Source: Candidatus Poribacteria bacterium | GTDB taxonomy: Bacteria > Poribacteria > WGA-4E > WGA-3G | DNA: 64,000 nt | Reading direction: 5' to 3' | Assembly: GCA_021295715.1 (NCBI GenBank) | Contig: JAGWBV010000012.1 | Location: forward strand, 17,325 to 81,324 | Shown: positions 17,263 to 26,955 of the stretch, one piece after another | Numbering within the stretch: position 1 is the stretch's first letter | Layout: each line of letters begins with the position of its first letter | Notes under the pieces: model-generated | Databases searched by the model: none | What the model was told of the DNA's origin: nothing | Seen by the model: the letters and a program-made list of their open reading frames with translations, nothing else | Program-made: the position numbers and the translations under genes

Positions 17263-17442
17263 TCACTCTTCACCTGAGTCTTCGGTGTCTCGTAGTTCTT
17301 CCCAGAAATGCGCACAGAAAATACCAACTATCAGCACAAGAGCCGAGAACATCTGCCATTGCCAACGTCCTTCGAGGGCGAAAATACTAAACAGCCATAA
17401 GAAGGTGCCAATGATGATAATAAGACTTGCTAATTTTTCCAT
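17263..17442 (-). CDS. Small membrane protein, 59 residues
   Basis: ATG at 17440-17442 on the minus strand, stop TGA at 17263-17265. The peptide starts MEKLASLIIIIGTFLWLFSI, and a second hydrophobic segment follows (WQMFSALVLIVGIFCAHFW) before an acidic end (EELRDTEDSGEE). Two transmembrane helices with both ends probably on the same side. It lies between the giant FtsX protein and the OPT-like protein, same strand, and would be missed by a 60-residue cut-off. A GTTAAAAAATG start context like that of several neighbours supports it. Function unknown; a small accessory subunit of either membrane neighbour is plausible. Confidence 0.65.
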   Translation of the reverse strand: MEKLASLIIIIGTFLWLFSIFALEGRWQWQMFSALVLIVGIFCAHFWEELRDTEDSGEE

Positions 17443-17583
17443 TTTTTAACTATGGTCCTCTACACAGATACCGCCCCTACGGGGCTAAGATAACGTGAAA
17501 CCAAAAACGCAACCTGCAACAATACGCAGAAATACCCAAGCAAAAACACGCAAGTGGGTTCTCTGAAAGAATTGTTAAATACA
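17443..17583. repeat. Repeat-filled gap after the giant gene
   Basis: It holds a CGCCCCTACGGGGC palindrome (17472-17485) and an AAATACCCAAGCAAAAACACG word (17530-17550) of the TGCTTGGGTG family. No gene. Confidence 0.6.
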
Positions 17584-20500
17584 TCAGTCCGCTGGTGTCG
17601 GTACTGGTTCCATCTGTCCTGCTTCTTCTGCCTCCGGGTCCATACCTTCGGTTCTACCGCGTTCATGGAACTCTGCTCGGATATCGACGCTGAATGTCCG
17701 CCAAATCAGAAGTTGTTTCCGCAGTAAATTGAGGAAACGTCGGTTGACCCGCTTCCAAGAGGCAATCTCGCCACTCTCACGGTGGACATCCAACGTGATT
17801 TTGTAGAGATCCTCTTCTTCACCACCGACTGGGGATGTAACGAACTGGATCGACTGGCTCACACCTAAGTCATAAGGTGCCAACCATACCATCATCCCGA
17901 TCTGATAAGAATCTTCGGCTTCTATTTGGCTGAACGCAACCTGATCGGTATAGAAGTCGCTGGCGGATTCGTCGGCATGTGCATCAAAATAGTCGCGCAT
18001 AAAGACGTTCAACCCGAGTGCTTCTTCTTCAAGGACGGTAAAGGGTAAGTTGAAGTGCCATACATCCCCTTCAGGTTCTGGTAGTTTCCATTTACGTTCG
18101 ATATCAGGGACTGCCATCCGTGAAGCCTTGATTGCCGGATACATGGTGCTGAGTAAAACGACAAGCATGACAATAATTGTTGCGACGACGGTTGACATTG
18201 ACGAATAGTTAAGCGTCAACCCAGCGAGCCAACCGAAATGCACGAGGGTTGTTGCTATTGCTTGTCCCATGAGATAGCCTAACACCGCACCAACGATGGC
18301 ATAGACGCATGCCTCCGCAAGGAAGAGGAAGGCGATATGCACAGGCGCGAGTCCGACGGAACTGTAAATGCTGATTTCACGGACCCGCTCATAGACGGCT
18401 CCAAGCATGGTGTTAAGAACGATAAGAGCGGCGATCAGGATGGGTACGAACAGGTTACCCATACCACTGAAACTCGTCATTCCGATACTGCTGTAGAGAT
18501 ATGTATCTTTATCACGTCCCACAAAGAAATCAAGGGCAATGCGGTTCATGAGCGGTGCCATGATGAGATCTAACTTATCAATTGCACCTAACAACTTCGG
18601 ATCATCCTGTTGCGGTTCCATGTTAACGGCAACACTTCGGAGTGTGCCGCCTTGATTCATAACTACCTGATAAGGAAGGATGGCAACACTGTCTGGCGTG
18701 AGATGGAGGTATTTCTGTAATTCACCTTCAAGCGTCTCATCACCAGTGGCACCCCGGCTCCGCTGCTGTTGCATCAACTGATAATCGACAGGTGTGAGTT
18801 CTTCGCCGTCGTTATCGGTAAGATCCTTGAAGCCGATACCGAGGACACCGACGACAGTGAAGTCGGCACCGTAAACAGAGACGGTGGCTTTCCCCATATC
18901 GCTTTCGGTGATCTTAAGCAGTTCTGCCATTCCTTTGGGCAACACAATGGCGTAGGGCCACTCCGTCGGCCATTCATTGGCATCTGCTGGGTCAAACCAT
19001 TTTCCGTATTGGAGGTATCTGTTGATACCGCTGACACCGGGTTCTGATTCATTCATACCCACGAGCATGTTTGCAGCGAATGTCAACGCTTCACCCGTGA
19101 GTGGGTGTGTCGGCGGTGATGGATCTGATTCGTTCTCAGTACGCGTAAGTTGGACAAACGATTGGTCTCCGGTTCCTGAGGATTGATACCATGCGCGCGG
19201 TGCGACGACATTCCGGACGGTTAAGACGGATTCTGCGTCTACCTGTTCGATGAAACCCTTCTCTTCTAAAGTTCTCCGTGCTTCCGCGAGGTCAACAGGC
19301 TGTTCTCCTTGCTTAACCAAGAGTTCGTTCTTGCGTTCCAAAAGCCGTTCTAAGGCGGTGAGTGTGATCTGTGTCTTTTGCATATCGTTCAGCACGGAGG
19401 TAAGCACGGGTTCCTCAAGTGGACGCCAATACTGGTCGCGGATAAGGAGTCCTGTATAGCGTGGTGTCACCTGTGGTAGACTCGTTCTATTCGGGTGCAT
19501 AAACGTCCGCACAGAGGTAAACGATATAACAGTAAAGGTAAGAATTACCAACGTGCAGCATGTCAGGACAGTTCGTCCTTTCCGTTTCCGCATGTTGGAA
19601 ATACCTAAACTAAATGCAGCAGCACTTGCACTCAATCTGCCGACATCGGCTTTATAAACCTTATTTCCCTCTTGCCGGATCTTTTCGAGTTGCTCCTCGA
19701 ATTTTCGGACAATGATACTGATAACGATAACCGTCAAGGCAAGCACAACGAACGCGATCAGGATAATCACAGGGGTGGTGGTAATCTGGAATGCGGGATG
19801 AACTTGGCTGAGGAAGAAGAATACGAGTAAAAAGATGCCGAATGAACCCAGAATCTGCTTATGAATATTTGGGAAACCGAAAATGAGCCGTTCCATGAAG
19901 TAGGCGAACGGCATCAGTAAGGCGAGATAGAACATCACACCGTTAACGACATCGTTACCCGTCTGTTTGACGTCTGGGTATGCGCGTGATTCATAACCCC
20001 ACGCGGCGCGTGCGAGTTTGAGTGCCTGTTGGTAGTCACTTTGGAGTAATTCGGTCTCGGCGCGTGCGAGGTAATCGTTCGCAAATTGATGGAGTTTGTC
20101 AAGCCGGTCGCTGGAGATACCAAACCGTTTGTAAAGTCGTGAGCGGTTCTCATCAAGCCACCACATATCTCGGACAACGACATACGGCGTGAGGCGAATT
20201 TGCCCGTTTTCGCGAACGACAAAACCTTCACCAGTATAAAGCGTCGGGTTCTTCATACCGCTCTTCGTCGCTTTAATAAGAAGGAGACGTTTACCAATCT
20301 GTCCGTATGCCATTCCAACTTTAATGCGCGTGTTGGGTTCGCTATACACGAGGGCAATGGGTTCGGCTGCGGACACACCTTCCTGCTGCCACGGTTTGGA
20401 CATCCCGAATTTCTCTGGTGCACTATCCGTGAGGGCATCATAGACTTCGAGTTCCCGCAGGGTTCGCAGATACCGTTGATCCACCAAGTCGTAGATAGTT

Positions 20501-23500
20501 GTAGATACACACGGGAATGTAACAACACGGCACCCACGTCTACGGGTGTTGATCGGAATTTTATTGGGAAGCAGTTTCGCGCCATAGTTCCCGAGATCGG
20601 GGGCATAGACGATGTCTCCGGAGTCTTTGTCAAGAATGTATGCTTCAACCTCTTGAGCACCACCGAGACGCCGTGTGGCTCTGCCTTCCATCGCTAACCC
20701 GGCGACTTCAAAGTTCCCCTTGTTATCGCCCATCACAAACAGATCGCCACGAACCCCCATCATGGTTTTGTGTTTCCTGCGGAGCGTCAAAATCGGGTAA
20801 GGCACCGGTTTATTCGGGAGTGCGGACTCGCGCGCGTCAAATTCGACGACATCACCGAAAAGGTTGCAGTAGAAATTCCCGACACGTGCGGCGGTGGGCA
20901 TTTCTTCGTCCCGAAGTGCTTGGATGAGTAAGGATGCTAATGTTTGTGATTGCTGATGGAGATTACCACCTTCGCGCAAATCAACGCGTTCGATTGTGTC
21001 AAGAGGTGTGTCCGTTAAGACGCGAGCGTCTTCGATAGTTGCAAAAGCGATTCCGGTCTTTCCGACAAGTGTTGCGACCTCGCTGTCAAAGGCGATTTTA
21101 CCTGGGATATAGGTCTTCCACGTCTTTCCGCCGCTTGCGGAGATAGCGTTAACGAAGTTTGACTCGCCGCCGAGACCGGCGATCGAAATGAGGGTTTTAA
21201 TATCCTCAATTTCTTCATCGGAGAAGGTATCCGGATCTTCGTGTCGAAGTCGGAGCATGGCATCGAGCTGCTCACGCGTACGGATGTTATTCTTTCGATT
21301 CTTCTTTGCAGTGCGGACATCATTTCGGATGAAACGCTCGACCTCTTTGCGGATGTAATCCATATCTTTGAGCATATCCTCAGAGGGTTCACCTTGATTG
21401 CGCCACTGTTCAAACTGCATCTTCATGAGTCGGCTCACTCCACTGAGACCGGTGAGTTTGTTGAAGTGCGAACTCAGTAACGTTTCAAGCGTCTTTCCTT
21501 CAAGAGCCGCTTTATCGGATATCCCGTTTGCCACTGTCCATTGGCGTGCCATAACGGCTTGACGAATTTGATCGTCTGTCCACTGCCAAAGTTTCCTGAC
21601 ACGGACACCAAAATCAGCATCTTCGGCGTAAGCGGCAAGTTTATTACCGATGCTTGCAAACTCGCGCCGTAATACAAATTCGGGCTGCTGATCGTAGAAC
21701 CATCCCTTGTTGAACACGCCGAACTGATTTGACTGTGAGGAAAGGTCAATGCTAATATAGAGAGAGGTATAATACCGGTTGAACAGGTCTTGTAGTGCGA
21801 TTGCTGCCTCGATCTGCCCGAGTTTTCGGTTGTATTCATCGGTATCAATACGCAACATCTTTTCGATACGACTCTGGATGTTACGAAAACGTGCATTGCG
21901 GAGGGTCAACATATTATCGCGTAGGAGTGTCTTCGTCTCTTCATCCAAATCGGTACCTAATGTGGGTAACCGTTCAATCAGGTTTTCGAGTGCTACGATA
22001 TCTGTATCCGCCCGCTTTTTGACGATCGTTAACAATTCATTTTCAGTGATCTGTGATGCGATGCGCGAGCGCAAAGAAAGTGCCTGTTCAACTTCATCCT
22101 CTGATAGGTAGTTTTCCAAAATGAGACGTTCTTCATCCAAGTATTCTCGCCCCAAAGTTTCAGCGGTTGCGATCAAATTTTGGATACGCGTTCGTTCCAA
22201 TCGAGCGTTCCGGAGTGCGATTTCAAAGATACTTTGTTTATCTTTGAGAAGATCTGCTATCAATACAGCAACATCAGTAGTGTCTCCAGATTCGGCTAAT
22301 CGCTGTCGAAGTTGGGTATCGATAGTGTTGAGACGTTCTATCCCGGCTTTCGACAAAAACTGACCACCATAAATCAAAGAATCGCCGCTCGGTTTTCCCA
22401 TCGGCGTTTCTTTGAGTTGCCGAATGCTCGTTTTAACCTCATCTTCAACCGGTTGGCTATCAGGTATTTGGACCAGAACCTTTTCAAGTAACTGGACCTC
22501 TCGCTGGATCGCGATCTCTTGGGTGTCGTTAGCATCGCGCAAGACACTACGTGCCTCTTTTGCTTTGTTGAGTGAATGTAGGTCGAGATGCCGGTCGAGT
22601 ATTTTCTCAGGAGTCCACATCAGCGCAAATTTGCGTTTGTCGCTCATCTCCCAGTTTGCGAGGGTTGTGTTAAGCATCTCAATATCAGAGATGCGTTCTT
22701 CTGGGAGGTCTTCGGGTATGGGGATTTGCCAATCTGAACCCTGTTGCACCGGAATAAGGTAGGCATCATTTGGGTGCGTATCATATCCATCAGTACTGCC
22801 GGTCTCTATCGCGTGAATGAGTTTCTTGACCGCCCATGTGTCGAGACGCGCAATCGGTAGCCCAAGCGTTTCGATCAATTCTCGCTGTGCGGATCGGCTT
22901 GTGCTGAGCGCAACAGCACGCACCTCAGCCATCCTGCCGACAATATCTCGGAGGAAATGTGTCGTTTGCAAAGCCTCTTTCTTCGATCGGGCGAGGTTTG
23001 CTAACAAACGACTCTTCTCTTCACCTGTGAAGCCTTGCTTTTCGCGTTTTCGATTCCTATCTGCCTGTTTCTTCTGGCGTTCTGAAAAGTCCCGCTGCTG
23101 CTCCGTAAGGGATTCAATCTCAGACCGTGTTTCTGACAAGCCGTTTAGTGTAGTTGTGAGGGAGTCCAAGTCAGACTTTACGTTATGTATACCGTGGAAA
23201 AAATCAGCGGGGAGATCGACGAGGACGCTCCGGTCAATGGAGAGGACAAGCCTTCTGCCCAACTCTTCAAATTCGAGGACATCTGTAGAGAGTCCACGGC
23301 GAAGGCCGTGCATCGTTGGTGTGCCGGGTGAATCGGTGTCGGAACCGACAATATCTTGTCCAATTCCTTCCATGAAGGCGCGCATGCCGGCAAGCCCTTG
23401 GAAGTGTCCATCGACTGCAACAAAGAGGACAGAATAGCCGGGTCGGTATTGGGGCTGACTAAAAAGGCGTGCAAGTTCCATGAGGGTTGCGATGCCGCAA

Positions 23501-24942
23501 GTCGGATCGGCACCGGGTGCCATTGCGGGAACAACGGACATGGCGTCGTAATAAGCTGTGAGAACGATGAGTTCATCGCGTAAGGTTGGGTCTCCGCCTT
23601 CCAAAAACCCGCGTATATTTTGCCCTACGCGGCGTTCCCATGTCATCTTACCTCTCACACGAACATTAACTTGATTGCCTTGCGTGTGCTGTTCCTCTAT
23701 CAAATTGGTTAGGACAGCAGCATCTTCTTTAGAAATCCAGAATCGCGGTATGTTAGCGGGGACGGTACCGAACTTATTTTCTGCTTCTCCTCGGATGGTT
23801 GTTTCGGGTTCGATAAAGATGACAGCAGTGCCACCGAGCATTGCTGCATTGATATAACGAGTGCTGGAGTTAAAATCGATAAGGACGATTGCCCCTTTTG
23901 GGATAAAGATGTGTGATTCACTCGCGGCGACAAACTCGCCAGATTCATCGACGTGCCCATCGTTATTGTTATCGATGCCATCGGTATCGTCACCCGGAAT
24001 TTCGTCTGTCCATCCATCGGCATCGTTGTCAATACCATCTGTTCCCCACCCTAAGATTTCAGAAAGCAGGGGGATTTCACCGTATTCATCAATAGTGCCA
24101 TCCTCATCGTTGTCGATGCCATCGGATGCTTTTTGCAGGTGCTCATTAAGTATATCATCGGTGATACTGGCTTCGGTGATACGATAACGTCTGGCGAGCG
24201 TTGTAAGTGTATCTCCCTCTTGGAGCTTGTGCCAAAATCCGCCAATGTTAGTCCCGTTGAAATCAGCGAGTTCAGCATCATCGCCGTCGAGGAGGGGACC
24301 AGATAAACCACCTGTCGGAATAAACACAGTGCTTCCTTCGACAACGGGGGTTGCCAGAAATTGATTCCGCTCGTCTGCAAGAATAGTTGTCTCATCAACT
24401 TGGTAACTTTCTGCGATGTCGTTGAGTGTTTCTCCTGTTAATACGGTGTGTTTAATGCCATCTGCTAATAGGGAGGTCCGCACAAGGTTGGGCCAGAGGG
24501 GTGTGAGTTTAAAGGCGTGTAGCACATTGGCTTCCGGCGAGAGGACTTCAATAATACTATCACCGTGATCGATGGGCACGGTGACAGAAAATTCGCGGCT
24601 TTCCACATTCTGCAAACCGGTTTCAACGAAACGATCAAAAATATATTTGCTCCCGCTTGCCGATTGTGGATAACCCGTTACGCGACTGTCGAGACTTGAG
24701 AGGCGTGCAATGTCCTTTCGAATGTTACCGATAGAGAGGTCATCCCGAATCTGGATGGCTGCAGATTGCATACCAGTACTGGAAACTGCTTGTGCGTATG
24801 CAGTATCGGATAGTGGTACCCCAGCGACAAGCAAAACCGAAAGAGAGAACATTAATACATTGTCTCGAAAGTCTCTATAGGCTTGCGCAAAAAGCGCACT
24901 GAAATGCCGCCCGCGGCACTCGTGTCTACTATGGATTTTCAT
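17584..24942 (-). CDS. Giant LysM / degenerate M28 peptidase / coiled-coil / FtsX permease protein
   Basis: 2452 residues. Order: hydrophobic export segment at ~29-51 (VLMFSLSVLLVAGVPLS); M28-associated N-terminal region (RVTGYPQSASGSKYIFD); LysM-like repeats at ~168 (GETLNDIAESYQVDETTI) and ~241 (EGDTLTTLARRYRITEASI); three DGIDND-type acidic calcium loops at ~275-340; an M28-like peptidase domain ~400-540; a long charged helical/coiled-coil region ~590-1250; a beta-rich region; membrane helices ~1665-1770; and an FtsX permease from ~1784, with a periplasmic loop and final helices ~2160-2265 around YERVREISIYSSVGLAP. The M28 metal ligands are lost: the H-x-D site reads AYYDA (463-467), GADDNxSG reads GADPTCG (477-483), and the GEE position reads DGHFQG. 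It therefore looks like a pseudo-peptidase ligand-binding domain on an ABC permease. The ATPase at 12307 is the likely partner. Confidence 0.85.
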   Translation of the reverse strand: MKIHSRHECRGRHFSALFAQAYRDFRDNVLMFSLSVLLVAGVPLSDTAYAQAVSSTGMQSAAIQIRDDLSIGNIRKDIARLSSLDSRVTGYPQSASGSKYIFDRFVETGLQNVESREFSVTVPIDHGDSIIEVLSPEANVLHAFKLTPLWPNLVRTSLLADGIKHTVLTGETLNDIAESYQVDETTILADERNQFLATPVVEGSTVFIPTGGLSGPLLDGDDAELADFNGTNIGGFWHKLQEGDTLTTLARRYRITEASITDDILNEHLQKASDGIDNDEDGTIDEYGEIPLLSEILGWGTDGIDNDADGWTDEIPGDDTDGIDNNNDGHVDESGEFVAASESHIFIPKGAIVLIDFNSSTRYINAAMLGGTAVIFIEPETTIRGEAENKFGTVPANIPRFWISKEDAAVLTNLIEEQHTQGNQVNVRVRGKMTWERRVGQNIRGFLEGGDPTLRDELIVLTAYYDAMSVVPAMAPGADPTCGIATLMELARLFSQPQYRPGYSVLFVAVDGHFQGLAGMRAFMEGIGQDIVGSDTDSPGTPTMHGLRRGLSTDVLEFEELGRRLVLSIDRSVLVDLPADFFHGIHNVKSDLDSLTTTLNGLSETRSEIESLTEQQRDFSERQKKQADRNRKREKQGFTGEEKSRLLANLARSKKEALQTTHFLRDIVGRMAEVRAVALSTSRSAQRELIETLGLPIARLDTWAVKKLIHAIETGSTDGYDTHPNDAYLIPVQQGSDWQIPIPEDLPEERISDIEMLNTTLANWEMSDKRKFALMWTPEKILDRHLDLHSLNKAKEARSVLRDANDTQEIAIQREVQLLEKVLVQIPDSQPVEDEVKTSIRQLKETPMGKPSGDSLIYGGQFLSKAGIERLNTIDTQLRQRLAESGDTTDVAVLIADLLKDKQSIFEIALRNARLERTRIQNLIATAETLGREYLDEERLILENYLSEDEVEQALSLRSRIASQITENELLTIVKKRADTDIVALENLIERLPTLGTDLDEETKTLLRDNMLTLRNARFRNIQSRIEKMLRIDTDEYNRKLGQIEAAIALQDLFNRYYTSLYISIDLSSQSNQFGVFNKGWFYDQQPEFVLRREFASIGNKLAAYAEDADFGVRVRKLWQWTDDQIRQAVMARQWTVANGISDKAALEGKTLETLLSSHFNKLTGLSGVSRLMKMQFEQWRNQGEPSEDMLKDMDYIRKEVERFIRNDVRTAKKNRKNNIRTREQLDAMLRLRHEDPDTFSDEEIEDIKTLISIAGLGGESNFVNAISASGGKTWKTYIPGKIAFDSEVATLVGKTGIAFATIEDARVLTDTPLDTIERVDLREGGNLHQQSQTLASLLIQALRDEEMPTAARVGNFYCNLFGDVVEFDARESALPNKPVPYPILTLRRKHKTMMGVRGDLFVMGDNKGNFEVAGLAMEGRATRRLGGAQEVEAYILDKDSGDIVYAPDLGNYGAKLLPNKIPINTRRRGCRVVTFPCVSTTIYDLVDQRYLRTLRELEVYDALTDSAPEKFGMSKPWQQEGVSAAEPIALVYSEPNTRIKVGMAYGQIGKRLLLIKATKSGMKNPTLYTGEGFVVRENGQIRLTPYVVVRDMWWLDENRSRLYKRFGISSDRLDKLHQFANDYLARAETELLQSDYQQALKLARAAWGYESRAYPDVKQTGNDVVNGVMFYLALLMPFAYFMERLIFGFPNIHKQILGSFGIFLLVFFFLSQVHPAFQITTTPVIILIAFVVLALTVIVISIIVRKFEEQLEKIRQEGNKVYKADVGRLSASAAAFSLGISNMRKRKGRTVLTCCTLVILTFTVISFTSVRTFMHPNRTSLPQVTPRYTGLLIRDQYWRPLEEPVLTSVLNDMQKTQITLTALERLLERKNELLVKQGEQPVDLAEARRTLEEKGFIEQVDAESVLTVRNVVAPRAWYQSSGTGDQSFVQLTRTENESDPSPPTHPLTGEALTFAANMLVGMNESEPGVSGINRYLQYGKWFDPADANEWPTEWPYAIVLPKGMAELLKITESDMGKATVSVYGADFTVVGVLGIGFKDLTDNDGEELTPVDYQLMQQQRSRGATGDETLEGELQKYLHLTPDSVAILPYQVVMNQGGTLRSVAVNMEPQQDDPKLLGAIDKLDLIMAPLMNRIALDFFVGRDKDTYLYSSIGMTSFSGMGNLFVPILIAALIVLNTMLGAVYERVREISIYSSVGLAPVHIAFLFLAEACVYAIVGAVLGYLMGQAIATTLVHFGWLAGLTLNYSSMSTVVATIIVMLVVLLSTMYPAIKASRMAVPDIERKWKLPEPEGDVWHFNLPFTVLEEEALGLNVFMRDYFDAHADESASDFYTDQVAFSQIEAEDSYQIGMMVWLAPYDLGVSQSIQFVTSPVGGEEEDLYKITLDVHRESGEIASWKRVNRRFLNLLRKQLLIWRTFSVDIRAEFHERGRTEGMDPEAEEAGQMEPVPTPAD

Positions 24943-25085
24943 GTTGTGAAGTCCCTCGCCTTTTTCTGGTTTTTCAGACCACTTTTTTATTTATTTCGGT
25001 GCTCGGAAGTCATAAAGTCGTCACTTTTCGTTGTAGATTCCCGTTTTCGGAGCCTATTGGCGTAATTTTAGGAGACAGTATCTAT

Positions 25086-25115
25086 ATTGTATATTATTAT
25101 TACAATTTTTGTCAA
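25086..25115 (-). promoter_or_regulatory. Promoter for the giant FtsX gene
   Basis: On the minus strand: TTGACA (25115-25110), an 18-bp spacer and TACAAT (25091-25086). It lies ~145 bp upstream of the ATG at 24942 in an AT-rich divergent region. Confidence 0.65.
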
Positions 25116-25126
25116 ATTAAAAAAAT

Positions 25127-25155
25127 TTGCATTTAAGGCTTTTTTAGGTTAAAAT
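25127..25155 (+). promoter_or_regulatory. Promoter for the XRE regulator
   Basis: TTGCAT (25127-25132), a 17-bp spacer and TAAAAT (25150-25155). It is back to back with the giant-gene promoter; the two -35 boxes are only 11 bp apart. A near-palindrome TTAAAATATATTTAA covers 25149-25163 and could be an operator. Confidence 0.6.
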
Positions 25156-25292
25156 ATATTTAACGCTTTTGCCTCTCATCGAAGCAGAATCCTCTTCAAA
25201 CTACATTTCACTGCAATACTGCAGCAATACTAAAAAAATTTAAAAAAATCAGCAGCGTGAGCATAATTTTGCTGCCTGATAAGGAGCCAAAC

Positions 25293-25673
25293 GTGGGCAA
25301 AGAATCAAGAGACTCAAATACAGATAAAGTCGTCTCACGTATAAAACTACGTCGTCATGAACTGAAGTTGACACAAACGGAACTTGCAAAGGTGGCAAAT
25401 CTAACACCTGCTGCGATCTCTCAATTTGAATCAGGAGCCCGAAAACCGTCGTTTAAAACACTTTCAAGTCTTTCCGATGCTTTAAAAGTCACTACCGATT
25501 ACCTACTTGGAAAAGCCGACAAAAGTTACGATGACCTCTTAGCCGACCCCAAGATTAGTGCTATGTTCAAAGGGATGATGGAATTTACGGAAAAAGATAA
25601 GGAAACGCTCTACGAGTTCTACGAATTTCTTAAGATGAAAGCGAAAAAACTCTCTAACACCTCAAACACATAG
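25293..25673 (+). CDS. XRE-family transcriptional regulator
   Basis: 126 residues from GTG 25293, chosen because AAGGAG (25281-25286) sits 6 bp upstream; an in-frame GTG at 25257 lacks this. A helix-turn-helix of the Cro/CI type lies at ~15-70: RIKLRRHELKLTQTELAKVA, NLTPAAISQFESGARKPSFK, TLSSLSDALKVTTDYLLGK. The C-terminal half is a charged helical tail (MMEFTEKDKETLYEFYEFLK). It is divergent from the giant FtsX gene with back-to-back promoters, which suggests that it regulates itself and/or that gene cluster. Confidence 0.88.
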   Translation: MGKESRDSNTDKVVSRIKLRRHELKLTQTELAKVANLTPAAISQFESGARKPSFKTLSSLSDALKVTTDYLLGKADKSYDDLLADPKISAMFKGMMEFTEKDKETLYEFYEFLKMKAKKLSNTSNT

Positions 25674-25820
25674 CAGGCTGTTTCATATTGAAGTCTTTGT
25701 CGGTTTGACCCATCAGTTCGTGTCCCAAACACATTCTAATCGGAAGTTAAGAAACCTCGTAGCAACTGTGTTTGTTGTCGAGACTATAGGAAACGTTACT
25801 AAAAACTGTTAAATTTTTTT
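25674..25820. other. Short intergenic gap, no feature seen
   Basis: It lies between convergent genes. No clear hairpin with a T-run was found, apart from a TTTTTTTTT stretch at 25815-25823 that could serve the plus strand. Confidence 0.3.
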
Positions 25821-26879
25821 TTAACTTTCAGTTATTCTTGGACAAAGACAAATTTTTCCGAAATTTTGGCGTTTCTCTAACAATAAGTGTGCCTCACCTG
25901 CATGGTCGAGCGGTAAAATCCTGTCGATAATAGGTTCCAGTTTTCCTTGTCCAGCGAGATAGACAAGTGTTCGGAGTTCGGAGATTGTGCCGAGGGCAGA
26001 GCCCATCAATGTTAGCTGCTTTTGATACATCTTCCGGATATTAATTGTGCCAATATTTCCTGTTGTCACACCGCACGAAACAAGTCTCCCATTTTTAGCA
26101 AGACTCGCGATGCTCTGCTCCCATGTTGCAGCACCAACATGCTCAAGGACAACATCCACGCCTCGTCCGTTGGTTACCTCCAGCACGATCTCCGAAAAAT
26201 CCGTGTCTTTGTAGTTAATTGTAACATCAGCACCCATTTGTCGTGCGCGTTGTAGTTTCTCATTGCTGCTTGCTGTCGCAAAAACTCTGGCACCCGTTAA
26301 TTTTGCGATTTGTAATCCCGCGCTTCCGACCCCTCCCCCTACACCGAGAATTAAGACATCGTCCTCTGGACGAAGTTCTGCCCGCGTTATTAACATATGC
26401 CATGCGGTGAGATACGCTATTGGCATCGCAGCGGCGTTAACGAATGACAGTGTCGCTGGCATCTGAATCGCGTTTTGGGCAGGGGCTTTTACGTATTCTG
26501 CGTATCCGCCATTTGTTTGGAAGCCGATGAGTTCTTGTGTGTCACACAAATTTTCGGCACGGCTATGGCAGTCGCTACAAATACCACACGGAATGCAAGG
26601 CGCGAGAACGACGCGATCCCCGACCGTAACACCGCGGACTGCATCACCAATTTCGTCGATTGTCCCAGCGATGTCGGAACCGAGTATATGTGGTGTATCG
26701 CTGCGACGGAGTTTCGCTTCTATCTCGGGGCGGTTTCGCCGGGCGTGAATATCCAGATAGTTCACCGCACAGGCTTCGACTTTAACGAGCACTTCATTGG
26801 GATCAAGTGTCGGTTTAGGGACATCTGTGTACTGAAGGACCTCCGCGCTGCCTTGTTCTGAAAAAACTACTGCTTTCAT
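25821..26879 (-). CDS. Zinc-type medium-chain alcohol dehydrogenase / quinone reductase
   Basis: 352 residues of the MDR superfamily. GroES-like domain with HILGSDIAGTIDEIG; the structural zinc site CIPCGICSDCHSRAENLC supplies C95, C98, C101, C104 and C112; the nucleotide-binding site is LGVGGGVGSAGLQIAKL. It oxidises an alcohol or reduces an enone with NAD(P)H; substrate not predictable. A stand-alone gene, no operon partner evident. Confidence 0.9.
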   Translation of the reverse strand: MKAVVFSEQGSAEVLQYTDVPKPTLDPNEVLVKVEACAVNYLDIHARRNRPEIEAKLRRSDTPHILGSDIAGTIDEIGDAVRGVTVGDRVVLAPCIPCGICSDCHSRAENLCDTQELIGFQTNGGYAEYVKAPAQNAIQMPATLSFVNAAAMPIAYLTAWHMLITRAELRPEDDVLILGVGGGVGSAGLQIAKLTGARVFATASSNEKLQRARQMGADVTINYKDTDFSEIVLEVTNGRGVDVVLEHVGAATWEQSIASLAKNGRLVSCGVTTGNIGTINIRKMYQKQLTLMGSALGTISELRTLVYLAGQGKLEPIIDRILPLDHAGEAHLLLEKRQNFGKICLCPRITES

Positions 26880-26955
26880 ATTATTAGTTGGGAGATGGAC
26901 AGGAAGACAGGCAATAGATAGAGCGAACTTCCTAATTCATACTATGGTTAGGGAT

